A stretch of 21,075 bases of DNA from Chloroflexota bacterium (GCA_018657655.1 JABHWQ010000105.1:1-21075), one strand, 5' to 3'; counted from the first letter of the stretch, positions 4,746-13,375 are shown. A program made the numbers and translations. Notes: generated by a model from the sequence alone, not told the origin.

Positions 4746-7289
4746 TCATGTTCTTAATTCAGCTATTTGCATGACCAGTGATTTGCCAGGTCGCCCCGGG
4801 TACAGGATCTTGTATTTGCCGTCAGCAACATGAGCATGGCTGACAATCCTCCCAAACTCTGTGTCCTGGATATACAGTCGACGTGACCTTACCAATACGT
4901 GGTCAGCCTCTTTCACAGCACGGTAAGCCAGTGAGATAAGATGGTCCTCTGTAAAGACCCCATCGTTGTACAAGGAAGCGACACTCTGCCATCCCCCTAT
5001 CACTCGGATTGCGATGCCTTCAAACTCATATGGTTGTGGTGTAGAGACAGTTTCAAACACGATACGATCATCTTCACGATGTAATCGATGCCCGAAGCCA
5101 TAATCAACAAGAACGTCAACTAGTACATCGAAGGTGCCACGTGATCTGCCATTAGGACTGCTGGATATACCTAGGATACCATCATTTGCCTGGCTTAGCA
5201 CATAGTCATCTTCACCGACAGCCATACCGGGTAACTCCAAATAGCAGATACGCATTAAGTCACGGATAAGGAGTTTCTGAGCATCAGGATGAAATTGACT
5301 CAGGGTTCTGCGTACGCGTCCGTGAACCTTCTCAATGCGCTTCATCAAGTCAGTTTCGACTTCAGCTACCGTTGCATTTGATGTCAGCGAATACTTCTCA
5401 TTGAGCGTACGAGCTGTACGGATACCGTGTCCATAAAAACGTCTCAATTCTCTTGCTACTTCATAGTAGGGTGACCTGGGCGATGTAATGAGCTCCTCTG
5501 GGATACTCATCTCCTTGCTGTACCTATCCACAGCCTCGTTTGCCAATGAAAGATGATGATCCGCGAACTGGAAGAGCCTTGTTATCCAGCCATCCTTCGT
5601 ACGTATTCTTTCACGGTAATTTTCTGGGACGCGATGTAATAGAGCTCGTTCCACTTCAACGGATTCGGACACCAAGTGCTTCCAGAATGAAGCCACCGTA
5701 TCCATGATTTTATCAACTGTCATATCATCATCCTTCCAATTCAATCGCTGTGCAATGGGTAGTTGAATGTCGTTTATAACGTCGAAGCGTACATCAGATG
5801 ACTGAATTCTCATCACAGACCATTCTCCTATTTGATTTGGATTACGGTACAGCAGTACACGGTCTCCAGCTATTGGGATGCAGACGAAACCATCATCGTT
5901 ATCAGCCCCACCATGTAGCTGCATGAACCAGGGAGCATCAGCCTTTGAAAGAAAGAAGGAAGCTCCTTTGATGATGATACAACCGGGACGTACTTCACCA
6001 CTTAAGTCAGGTGCAACATACCTTCGAATCGCGCCAGGAATCTTGATGCGCAGATTGCCCAACTTCTTGATACTGGAACTATGAAAAGCGTACGTCTTCC
6101 TCAACATCACAGGTAGCATGGCCGGGAGATTGTGCACAGCCATTCGCCTGAGACTCCATCTGTCGGCGTACATGCGTGATGGTTCCTGTAACAGATTACG
6201 TACATCGTTTAGAACTGCGGGCAGCTTCGTATACTTGGTCTTATGTACAGTCTCGGAGATTGTATCCGAGATCCAGTTCTGTAGTGTATTCTCGGGGAAC
6301 ACTCTTGTACCGAGGTTTATGAGTGACTGGATGTCGAGGTACGCCTCCTCAGATCCATGGAGTACGTCAACGGCAAACCATTTGAGTCCCCTACTGCGGA
6401 CGATTCGCTTGTACTGTTCGCCGTACAGGATGACATTCGTCTCTGGATGATCGCCTACCTCACCATGTCCTTTAAGGAGTCCTTGCACATCAAGGGCTGT
6501 GATCTCCAATCGATCCCCAATTTGAACATTAGGTACACCTAGTACTTCTCTACAATACTGCAGGTCTATGCTAGCCGTCCAACCATCAAGGAAAGCGTCT
6601 ACTTCCATGTCCTCTAGAATGATCGAGGGCTGCTCCATTGAGAAGTACCTGAAAGGCCGGAGTAATCTACCAATGTACTTTGCCGCTTTCGTTATGTCCT
6701 TAGCAGTAGCATCAATGAGCTTTTCGAGTTCAATATCAAATTCAGGTAGTAGACGACCGTATGTACTGGCTTCTATCATTTCCTTATTCGCCCCCGATCC
6801 AATAGATACCGACCTCAGATCCATCCACATGCGTAACAAGGCAAATTGTGTCCATGGTGACGTAATTGAAGGCAGCTTTGAGTGCAACTTGGACAGATAT
6901 GGGTTATCGGTACATGGTGCGCAGTCAAGGTCGGATTCAATTGCGATTCCGATTGCTGAAAGGAATTCGTCGTAATCATGAACGAATGCACCATCCTGGT
7001 CCCAGACACGTATTAGTCTTATACCTTCCGCACGAGGAAAGACAAATGAGTGCTTCTGCTCAAGCACATGGTCCATAAGGTCGTCGGGATGGACATTAAT
7101 CTCCATTGAGCTATAGTCGCCCCATATCAGACGCTGGGATGACGTCCAAGATGGTTTGTAGGTCTCAATTTCGACTCTCGTGAATAGTTGATGTAGAATT
7201 GTTGTCATCATGCGCTTGCTCCTTCTGTTATTGGTTGTTATGCTGTTTGGTACTCGAACGACTTGGTTGTTGGTTAACGGTGAACTCAT
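4746..7289 (-). CDS. Large uncharacterised protein, possibly a distant two-barrel RNA-polymerase-like enzyme
   Basis: This is an 847-aa protein of a family I do not recognise. The ATG at 7289 has GGAGG five bases upstream. A second start, M27 at 7211, has an even better AGAAGGAG seven bases upstream and begins a more domain-like sequence (MMTTILHQLFTRVEIETYKP). The notable segment is residues about 436-490: 'GCIIIKG', 'DAPWFMQLHGGADNDDGF' (acidic D463, D465, D466), then 'RVLLYRNPNQIGEWSV'. GG followed by clustered Asp, and an 'RNP...G[ED]' element, recall the DxDGD loop and RNP..PGD element of the catalytic double-psi barrel in eukaryotic RdRP/YonO-type polymerases. A 'LLKGHG' at about 271-276 could match the lysine barrel. 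The exact DxDGD is absent and the element order differs from RdRP, so this is a weak hint. It has no signal peptide or membrane segment. It lies alone between the primase gene and the recombination operon. Confidence 0.4.
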   Translation of the reverse strand: MSSPLTNNQVVRVPNSITTNNRRSKRMMTTILHQLFTRVEIETYKPSWTSSQRLIWGDYSSMEINVHPDDLMDHVLEQKHSFVFPRAEGIRLIRVWDQDGAFVHDYDEFLSAIGIAIESDLDCAPCTDNPYLSKLHSKLPSITSPWTQFALLRMWMDLRSVSIGSGANKEMIEASTYGRLLPEFDIELEKLIDATAKDITKAAKYIGRLLRPFRYFSMEQPSIILEDMEVDAFLDGWTASIDLQYCREVLGVPNVQIGDRLEITALDVQGLLKGHGEVGDHPETNVILYGEQYKRIVRSRGLKWFAVDVLHGSEEAYLDIQSLINLGTRVFPENTLQNWISDTISETVHKTKYTKLPAVLNDVRNLLQEPSRMYADRWSLRRMAVHNLPAMLPVMLRKTYAFHSSSIKKLGNLRIKIPGAIRRYVAPDLSGEVRPGCIIIKGASFFLSKADAPWFMQLHGGADNDDGFVCIPIAGDRVLLYRNPNQIGEWSVMRIQSSDVRFDVINDIQLPIAQRLNWKDDDMTVDKIMDTVASFWKHLVSESVEVERALLHRVPENYRERIRTKDGWITRLFQFADHHLSLANEAVDRYSKEMSIPEELITSPRSPYYEVARELRRFYGHGIRTARTLNEKYSLTSNATVAEVETDLMKRIEKVHGRVRRTLSQFHPDAQKLLIRDLMRICYLELPGMAVGEDDYVLSQANDGILGISSSPNGRSRGTFDVLVDVLVDYGFGHRLHREDDRIVFETVSTPQPYEFEGIAIRVIGGWQSVASLYNDGVFTEDHLISLAYRAVKEADHVLVRSRRLYIQDTEFGRIVSHAHVADGKYKILYPGRPGKSLVMQIAELRT

Positions 7290-7309
7290 CTGTTCCTCCA
7301 AGTTTTAGG

Positions 7310-7321
7310 TTGTTTAAACAA
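7310..7321. promoter_or_regulatory. 12-bp perfect palindrome upstream of the 847-aa gene
   Basis: TTGTTTAAACAA lies 21 bp upstream of the ATG at 7289 and directly abuts the T-run of the preceding terminator. It is a plausible operator for the downstream gene, though AT-rich palindromes of this size can occur by chance. Confidence 0.3.
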
Positions 7322-7322
7322 A

Positions 7323-7361
7323 AAAGCCCCTGATTTTCCGCCATGGGAATACAGGGGCTTT
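7323..7361 (-). terminator. Rho-independent terminator after the primase-helicase gene
   Basis: AAAGCCCCTG (7323-7332) and CAGGGGCTTT (7352-7361) form a 10-bp perfect stem, with additional pairing possible inside the loop (TTCC/GGAA). On the minus strand the stem is followed by a run of T, interrupted by one G. It lies about 240 bp after the primase-helicase stop and only about 34 bp before the start of the next gene. Confidence 0.8.
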
Positions 7362-7375
7362 GTATAGGACCCGGG

Positions 7376-7390
7376 GGCTCGAAAAGAGCC
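7376..7390. repeat. Short hairpin GGCTC/GAGCC
   Basis: GGCTC (7376-7380) and GAGCC (7386-7390) form a 5-bp stem around a GAAAA loop, and AGCC recurs immediately after. It lies just upstream (minus-strand sense) of the terminator. Role unknown. Confidence 0.3.
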
Positions 7391-7440
7391 AAAGAGCCTT
7401 GTATCAATTACCTACTAGGCATACGTACCGAGATGGATTT

Positions 7441-7458
7441 TCGCCTCTATTAAGGCGA
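7441..7458. repeat. 6-bp hairpin between the primase and 847-aa genes
   Basis: TCGCCT (7441-7446) and AGGCGA (7453-7458) flank a 6-nt loop. It lies next to the GGGATAGTA repeats, in the 240-bp gene-free stretch after the primase-helicase stop. Confidence 0.3.
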
Positions 7459-7470
7459 TTACGGAATATA

Positions 7471-7566
7471 GGGATAGTAGGGATAGTATGAACCAATTCG
7501 AGTAAAACCGATGAACCATTTCAGATTCTATGAAGTTTACCGAGAATGAGCCCAAACTATCCCTAC
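7471..7566. repeat. Iteron-like direct repeat with a distant inverted copy
   Basis: GGGATAGTA occurs twice head to tail (7471-7479, 7480-7488). An 11-bp perfect inverted copy lies 68 bp away: GTAGGGATAGT (7477-7487) against ACTATCCCTAC (7556-7566). A related GGGA-ATA-TCCC dyad at 7589-7599 abuts the primase stop codon. Position beside a replicative primase-helicase suggests initiator or regulator binding sites; this is inference. Confidence 0.45.
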
Positions 7567-7599
7567 CTTCCCCGAGGTGACAATCAGCGGGAATATCCC

Positions 7600-9984
7600 T
7601 TATGGCATTAATGCGCCATCGTATGGATCATCTAGCTCTAGTCCAACTCCATCGTAAATCATTGCACCGTTTGACTTACGCTTATCGTAGCCCAATTGGC
7701 GCATCTGACGACCAAACATAGAAACTGACATGGCATGCTGTCCGCTTCTAATACAATGGTCCCGAAATGTTGCATACAGCTTACTTGCCTTGACACTTTG
7801 AGCTGGGTTCTTAATGACCTTCTCATCAAGAAAAACAGCAACAATATCGGATTCTGATCGGTATTCATTTGTCGCAGATTTCACACGATGCGGTTCAGGT
7901 AGTCCATTTTTGATCCACAAGTGAGCTCCACGGATAGCCCAGTTCATGATACCCGGAAGTTCCTTAAGGAGTTTGTCTGTAAGCTCAAAGTCTTCGCGGC
8001 CTTTGAAGCTCACATCGAAAGGGATCACCTTGATACGACGCCAGATGCCGTTGTCGGTACCCCGGATTTCTGGAAGCGTGTTTACCGCAAACCACAGCTT
8101 GAACTTCGGAGTATAGGTAAAGTGTTCCTGATAAAGGAACCGTGCTGTAACCTTATCACCACCCGTGATCATTTTGATCCGCTCTTCATTCAGCTTGCGT
8201 GTTTGAGAAGACTCACTCGAGCTGACCAAACGAGCACCAACAAGCCTCGCTAATTCATTCGACTGTTCGTTATTCTTAACTTCGAAGGCAGAGAATGGAC
8301 TGTTCATTCCATACTCATGCAAAAGATGGAGCAGGGTATCCAAAACCACGGATTTGCCATTACATCCATATCCAGTAAGAATAAAGAGGCATTGCTCACG
8401 AGTTGATCCAGTAAGGGAATACCCAATTGCATGCTGGAGAAATGAGACCATCTCTGGATCATTATCCATCATCTCCAGGATCGCATCCTCCCATACCGGA
8501 CATGTGGCTTGCGGATCATAATTGAACCCGGTGGACTGGTAGTTCATGTCTTCGGGTAGCCCATCACGGAAGGTTGCCGTTTCAAGATCGTAGACACCGT
8601 TTTCGAACTGGATCAACCAATCACCACCTTCCCACGCATCTGCGGTGATGGCAATAGGATCGAACGCCTCAGCCACGCTGAGCATGCTATTAAATCGGCT
8701 CAGATTCTCTGCGCCGATTGCCCATCTGAGATCTTTTTTCCTTTCCTCATCGGAAGCAACAGCCATAGCAAGTTCTTGCCGTTTACGCGCAACATCTTTC
8801 GCGAGGTGAAGAACTTGTTCAGTCTTATCAAGATTCCAGAATTGACCGTTATAGAGATACCACTTCTTCCTGGTATGGTCGTAGCGTGTGGTATTTCCAT
8901 GCAACTCTGCAAACAATTGGGCGTTTCCATAGTCAGAGCGTTGACATGTTTCGGGCAGCGGTGCTTCAACCGACCGAGCAGTAATATACTTGAAGGCAGA
9001 AGTCACCACATTCTCGATTTCCCTTTCTGGCAAGGGTTCCGTAAGGCTTCGGTTCCAACCATGAAGATTCTCCAATACGGATTCCTTCGGGAAGCCACCC
9101 TTATGCATGCCTAAGGCGATCTTAAAAGCAGTATCATTCCTGTTTCCTACTCCAGCTTCCTGCTGGATAAGCAGCTGCCAATTTACCAGCTCCTGTTTTT
9201 TCTTAGTGTTCCGCTGATTCTGGTCGGCAACCATTATGCTTCGGAATTGTTCAACAAGCGCTGCTGATTCCTGCACGTCATAGTATTCGTCTATCTCAGT
9301 CTTTTTGCCTGGCTGTTTAGCAAGCTCAAGAATGGAATCAAGATCTGTATCTAGAATACTATTCACCCGCACTTTGTATAGTCCTGAAGAACCATGCTGA
9401 GTGTTTTCAGAGCGGAAGAGACGATTGATATCGTATATCGCAGTATCAAATCCCCAATCGCTCCACTGGGTCTCAACAAACTGACGGTAGTATTTGGGCA
9501 ACTGAGGCGTTGGTTCTACTTGACCAAACATCGCGATTGGAATAGCAAGATGAAATCCTTTGTTCCCAGAGAACCAAACAGGGATGGATGCTGGTGGGAT
9601 TTCGTACTCAACATCCAGGTACTGCAAGAATTCCTGAACAGTTTTGAGCCCTTGTTCCAGATCATTGCAATCTAGGTCGAGCGGCAGATAATCTGAGTAA
9701 CATGATCCATTGTAGCCTCGCACTGAGCCACTTTCATTAAAACGATCTAGATACTCTGAGGTGAAACGAAAAACTGTCTGACCTGTATTAACCATGCTCG
9801 GGTCTGAGTGAAATGATTCGCGAACGTCATTTCTATTGTTCCAGCCATTGACAGCTGTGTCTCGATACTTGAATTCAGGGAACACCAGGTGGACTTCTGA
9901 ATTCTCTCTTGGGGCAGGAATGCTATTTAATTGTAACCCTTCTATTGTTCCTGCATCTAATAGGGTTGGTGTTGGATTGTCCAT
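7600..9984 (-). CDS. Primase-helicase: archaeo-eukaryotic primase domain plus D5/SF3 helicase
   Basis: This is a 794-aa protein starting at MDNPTPTLLD (AAAGGAG nine bases upstream); a TTG three codons earlier touches the ribosome binding site and is unlikely. The primase domain is residues about 35-230: catalytic acids in 'YLPLDLDC' (D103, D105), the 'FSGNKGFHLA' motif with its conserved His (139-145), and 'DTAIYDINRLFRSENT' as the third motif. A PriCT-like helical linker follows (about 280-335). The D5_N region is about 360-480, then the superfamily 3 helicase: Walker A 'GYGCNGKS' (538-545), 'ARLVSSSES' in the Walker B region, and 'KLWFAVNTLPEIRGTDNGIW' with arginines 649-650. This is the P4-type primase-helicase fusion of phages, satellites and plasmids. 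It unwinds the origin and lays primers, so the element probably replicates autonomously after excision. Confidence 0.92.
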   Translation of the reverse strand: MDNPTPTLLDAGTIEGLQLNSIPAPRENSEVHLVFPEFKYRDTAVNGWNNRNDVRESFHSDPSMVNTGQTVFRFTSEYLDRFNESGSVRGYNGSCYSDYLPLDLDCNDLEQGLKTVQEFLQYLDVEYEIPPASIPVWFSGNKGFHLAIPIAMFGQVEPTPQLPKYYRQFVETQWSDWGFDTAIYDINRLFRSENTQHGSSGLYKVRVNSILDTDLDSILELAKQPGKKTEIDEYYDVQESAALVEQFRSIMVADQNQRNTKKKQELVNWQLLIQQEAGVGNRNDTAFKIALGMHKGGFPKESVLENLHGWNRSLTEPLPEREIENVVTSAFKYITARSVEAPLPETCQRSDYGNAQLFAELHGNTTRYDHTRKKWYLYNGQFWNLDKTEQVLHLAKDVARKRQELAMAVASDEERKKDLRWAIGAENLSRFNSMLSVAEAFDPIAITADAWEGGDWLIQFENGVYDLETATFRDGLPEDMNYQSTGFNYDPQATCPVWEDAILEMMDNDPEMVSFLQHAIGYSLTGSTREQCLFILTGYGCNGKSVVLDTLLHLLHEYGMNSPFSAFEVKNNEQSNELARLVGARLVSSSESSQTRKLNEERIKMITGGDKVTARFLYQEHFTYTPKFKLWFAVNTLPEIRGTDNGIWRRIKVIPFDVSFKGREDFELTDKLLKELPGIMNWAIRGAHLWIKNGLPEPHRVKSATNEYRSESDIVAVFLDEKVIKNPAQSVKASKLYATFRDHCIRSGQHAMSVSMFGRQMRQLGYDKRKSNGAMIYDGVGLELDDPYDGALMP

Positions 9985-10089
9985 TTTTGACAACTCCTTT
10001 TTGCCAGTGGTTTTGGGGGACTTCGCACCAGCACTGACAATTAACTGGCACCCTGGGGCTCGGCAGCTTATCTCGTTCTTGGCCGAACT

Positions 10090-10118
10090 CGGTCCCTAGC
10101 TTTCGAAAGATGGGACCG
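10090..10118. promoter_or_regulatory. Nested palindrome upstream of the primase-helicase
   Basis: CGGTCCC (10090-10096) and GGGACCG (10112-10118) enclose a second perfect palindrome CTTTCGAAAG (10100-10109). It lies about 105-135 bp upstream of the primase-helicase ATG. It could be an operator or a structured leader. Confidence 0.4.
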
Positions 10119-10192
10119 TTCCCTACTACTAGTTGTGTCAGTCCAAATCTGCTGAAATGCTATTTAATCCCTCTTTTTCACTAGAAATCAGG

Positions 10193-10210
10193 TTATCTCA
10201 CTAGAGATAA
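10193..10210. promoter_or_regulatory. Dyad TTATCTC-ACTA-GAGATAA
   Basis: A 7-bp perfect inverted repeat around four bases. The TCACTAGA inside it also occurs just upstream (about 10179-10186), giving a short direct repeat. It resembles a repressor operator; the protein is unknown, but the element's HTH proteins are candidates. Confidence 0.35.
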
Positions 10211-10265
10211 ATCCAGTCATTTTATAATTAACAATATGTTAGACGAGTTGAATTAATTTGAGGAA

Positions 10266-10281
10266 TGTGATATATATCACA
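10266..10281. promoter_or_regulatory. Perfect CRP/FNR-family-like palindrome
   Basis: TGTGATATATATCACA is a perfect 16-bp palindrome and fits the textbook CRP half-sites TGTGA-N6-TCACA exactly. It lies about 280 bp upstream of the primase-helicase start. The regulator is not in the window and would have to be a host CRP/FNR-type protein. Confidence 0.4.
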
Positions 10282-10394
10282 TGGAAAAGAGGATTATATA
10301 GCCTTTTTCCTATTACGCTTCAGGAATATAGGTGTATCACGGACCATCGTTGAGGATTAATCCGTATAGGAATGATGACCGGTCAGGAACCCGA

Positions 10395-13373
10395 TTAATT
10401 CTCTTTCAGGTTTGTTAGCTGATCGATAGAACTAGCAACGATGTACTGAGCAGGAGGCTCCTGGACCTGCAACGCTTTAAAGTGCTCCCGGCCACAGTCT
10501 ATCTTTGCTTGCTCAACGGGACGCAATCCGTCAGCAAAGAGAGTGGATTTGGTCTCAACAACGAAGTATAATCGTTCTTCTTCTCCTTCGTCGACTAATA
10601 CTGCCCAGTCAGGATTATAGGTACCAAGGGGAGTTGGCACTGTAAACCATCCAGGAAGTTTGGCATACACCTTTACAGAATTATTCTTTTCCAATTCAGT
10701 GGCAAAGGCAGATTCAATATCAGAATCATAAACAACTTGTTCATAGACGGATTTTTCGACATCGAGTAGATTCTTCAAGTAACCAGTCAATTCCTGTTGC
10801 TCAAATAGCTCTTGTGCATAAAAATGACTATCCCCAAGTCGTTGATATTTAATGCCATCAACTATAACCAGTCGCTTGCGACGGTTAATTGCTTCAGCGG
10901 CCAATTCTATAAACTGTTGAGGATTCCGTTTAAAATCGTTTAGCCGCCCACTATCAGTTAATATCCGATAGATACTCCGCCGAGTGAGTTGAGTCCGGTC
11001 CTGAAGATCGGTAAGCAGATCTGGCAATTCTATGTCAGCTTCATCTAGCACAACCGTCTGAGCCCCTGCACGTTCGGTTGCTTCAATGCCGGATTTTCCG
11101 ATAGCAATATCGGCTTTACGCCACTGGAGACGGGTTTTTGGGATAGCTGGAGCATCCTGAAGAGCTTTAATACAGTCCTGTATCAACTTTTCATTATCGA
11201 AATGGACTCGATAGGTTGTCTTGTGCTTCATGCGATCCCAAAGCTCTTTGAACTCCTCGCCCTGAAGTATCGCTTGCCTAGGTCGGATTTGACGTCGTTC
11301 ATTGGCATTCTTGATCACTAGACGACCAGCCAACTTCTTCAGAATCTGAGATATTTGCCCAAGATGTTCCGCGAAAGGTTCTGATACCTCTAGAGTGCCT
11401 TCCTTCAGTGCCTTTTTAAGTGCATCCTGCACCTTCCCCCTCGTGTCGATGTACCCTTGGGCTTTCAATTCTTCCCATAGTGCCTTCGATCGATCATAAC
11501 CCAATGGGGCCGCATTCCCATCATTGCCTTTGACTGCAATTGCAGCGAAAATATGATCTTCAACAACGCCAAAGTGGATCCCCGTTTCCACCTCAATTTC
11601 CTTTTGCAAATTCTCGGCAAAGTCCTCATAACTCTCAGTGGCAATTACAGTGAGTGTATTTACATCGAAGCCCCGTAATCGTTGTCCTTCCTGATTCACA
11701 CAGAGTCGCAAACCTCGACCAATGGTCTGGCGTCGTTCCCTCTCGGTTCGAATGTCTCGCAAAGTGCATATTTGAAAGACATTTGGGTTGTCCCATCCTT
11801 CACGCAAGGCGGAATGCGAGAAGATGAACTTTAGCGGTGTCTCGAATGAGAGTAGTTTTTCTTTTTCCTTCATGATGAGGTTGTAGGCACGCTCAGCACT
11901 ATCGCGATTGCTCTGGTTATTCTCAGCTGTGTCTGTCCAGCCGCCCTTTTTATCGATTGAGAAATAACCGTTGTGCACTGCTTCTGCAGCGCTCGTGAGG
12001 TCAATATCCTGGAAAAGGCTATTGTATTCTGGCAATTTTGCTGCTCTTTGATACTCCTGTTCGAAGATGAGTGCATATTCGCCTTTAATCTCGCGCCCCT
12101 CCGAATCATACTGTCTATATTTCGCTACCTCATCAATGAAGAAAAGAGTCAATACCTTTATGCCCTGAGACCTCAGTCGTTTCTCCTTATCCAGGTGTTC
12201 ATGAATCGTACGGCGAATCATTTCCCGCTGAATTGCCATCGCATCAACATCACCCCACGCCTGACCTGGTTGAAGAAACAGGTCATCTCCAGGGGTGCGG
12301 AGTTCCATATACTCATTTCCCTTTTCGACACGAATAGTCCCAATGCGGCAATCGGCATAGATGGCACGACCAGTTGTCTGTTCCAAATTATCGCCATCCT
12401 GGACCATCACTTCCTTGCGTTTTACCCCACTGGCTGTTTCCACATCCGCCTCGATCTTTGCAGATATGACATTTCGTTTTTCGTTTACTGAAACTAATCG
12501 CACAAATGGTTTATTGTATGCATGTTCGACTGTTGCAGACGCTACTTCGATCTGTTTGACCAGCTTCTGGTCGTAAGCATCCACTGCATCCAGCCGGTAA
12601 ACCATGTGGTGTTTGTTAACGTGAGTGGCAGAATATCGCAAAGTGCATAAAGGGTTCATAGCGTCAAGAGCTGCTTTTCCTCGACCCTGAAGTCCGCCAT
12701 CCACGCTTTGGGGTTCGTCCACTATTATGATGGGACGCGTTGCCCGGACGAGGTCGATGGGCTTCTCACCACCAGTCTTTTCACTATTCTTATAGAGGTT
12801 GTTTACATCCTTTTTATTAATAGCACCAACTGTCACAACCATGATCTGGATATTTGCACTCGTAGCGAAGTTCCGTACTTGGCCCAGTTTGGTTGAGTCG
12901 TATTGAAAATAGTCATAGGGGACACCCGCGTAGAGACCCTTCAAGTGCTCCTCGGTCATCTTTAACGATTTGTAGGCACCCTCTTTAATAGCTATTGAGG
13001 GCACAACAATAACGAATTTGGTAAATCCGTAACGCTTATTGAGCTCGAAGATCGTACGCAAGTACACGTACGTTTTTCCTGTCCCAGTCTCCATTTCCAC
13101 AGTGAAATCACCAGATGTTAGCTGTCCTGCTGGCGGGATTCCGTTGCGAAGTTGGATGTCCCCTAAATTCTTTACAATCTCGTCGTCAAGAAGAGTCAAC
13201 CGATTTCCAATGCCCAAGTCACTTTCGGCAAAGGCTAAGCTTGTTTGTTTAGCCAGAACATCTCGTGTGACTGTGAACTCGGTACGACAGAGTTCTTGTC
13301 CTCGAAACAGGTCGCAGACGGCCTCGATTGCGTCGTGTTGAAAGTCGAGATCCGGTTCGAAATGTAGCTTCAT
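10395..13373 (-). CDS. res: Type III restriction-modification system, restriction/helicase subunit (Res)
   Basis: This is a 992-aa protein, the normal length for Res. The superfamily 2 helicase core is intact: Walker A 'METGTGKTYVYL' (94-105), DEPQ box 'IIIVDEPQSVDGG' (219-222), 'YSAT' (247-250), 'HSALREGWDNPN' (520-531) and motif VI 'ERRQTIGRGLRLCV' (546-559). The C-terminal nuclease has PD-(D/E)xK residues: 'YNPDWAVL' (D922) and 'YFVVETKST' (E940, K942). Res needs the Mod subunit for DNA recognition; it translocates or diffuses along DNA using ATP and cuts near one of two head-to-head unmethylated sites. The ATG lies two bases after the Mod stop, with GGAG upstream. It is last in the four-gene defence operon. 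No frameshift or motif loss is seen, so the enzyme is probably active. Confidence 0.93.
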   Translation of the reverse strand: MKLHFEPDLDFQHDAIEAVCDLFRGQELCRTEFTVTRDVLAKQTSLAFAESDLGIGNRLTLLDDEIVKNLGDIQLRNGIPPAGQLTSGDFTVEMETGTGKTYVYLRTIFELNKRYGFTKFVIVVPSIAIKEGAYKSLKMTEEHLKGLYAGVPYDYFQYDSTKLGQVRNFATSANIQIMVVTVGAINKKDVNNLYKNSEKTGGEKPIDLVRATRPIIIVDEPQSVDGGLQGRGKAALDAMNPLCTLRYSATHVNKHHMVYRLDAVDAYDQKLVKQIEVASATVEHAYNKPFVRLVSVNEKRNVISAKIEADVETASGVKRKEVMVQDGDNLEQTTGRAIYADCRIGTIRVEKGNEYMELRTPGDDLFLQPGQAWGDVDAMAIQREMIRRTIHEHLDKEKRLRSQGIKVLTLFFIDEVAKYRQYDSEGREIKGEYALIFEQEYQRAAKLPEYNSLFQDIDLTSAAEAVHNGYFSIDKKGGWTDTAENNQSNRDSAERAYNLIMKEKEKLLSFETPLKFIFSHSALREGWDNPNVFQICTLRDIRTERERRQTIGRGLRLCVNQEGQRLRGFDVNTLTVIATESYEDFAENLQKEIEVETGIHFGVVEDHIFAAIAVKGNDGNAAPLGYDRSKALWEELKAQGYIDTRGKVQDALKKALKEGTLEVSEPFAEHLGQISQILKKLAGRLVIKNANERRQIRPRQAILQGEEFKELWDRMKHKTTYRVHFDNEKLIQDCIKALQDAPAIPKTRLQWRKADIAIGKSGIEATERAGAQTVVLDEADIELPDLLTDLQDRTQLTRRSIYRILTDSGRLNDFKRNPQQFIELAAEAINRRKRLVIVDGIKYQRLGDSHFYAQELFEQQELTGYLKNLLDVEKSVYEQVVYDSDIESAFATELEKNNSVKVYAKLPGWFTVPTPLGTYNPDWAVLVDEGEEERLYFVVETKSTLFADGLRPVEQAKIDCGREHFKALQVQEPPAQYIVASSIDQLTNLKEN

Positions 13374-13375
13374 TA

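Larger units (their letters stand above)
9985..10394. other. Gene-free region upstream of the primase-helicase, rich in palindromes
   Basis: I see no gene. It holds a nested palindrome (10090-10118), an 18-bp dyad (10193-10210), a CRP/FNR-like palindrome (10266-10281) and a 10-bp palindrome TGACCGGTCA (10376-10385) ten bases after the Res stop codon. A partial match to the two-block motif (CATCGTTGA, 10345-10353) lacks the AGAAGGG block. No convincing terminator follows Res. The region should contain the primase promoter and may include an origin. Confidence 0.4.

Noticed and set aside
10345..10353. Fifth copy of the two-block motif
   Set aside because: Only the CATCGTYGA block matches; the position for AGAAGGG reads AGGTGTA, so I do not count it.
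11973..12491. 172-aa plus-strand open frame opposite the res gene
   Set aside because: It is antisense to a strongly conserved helicase region and its sequence is a by-product of that coding strand.
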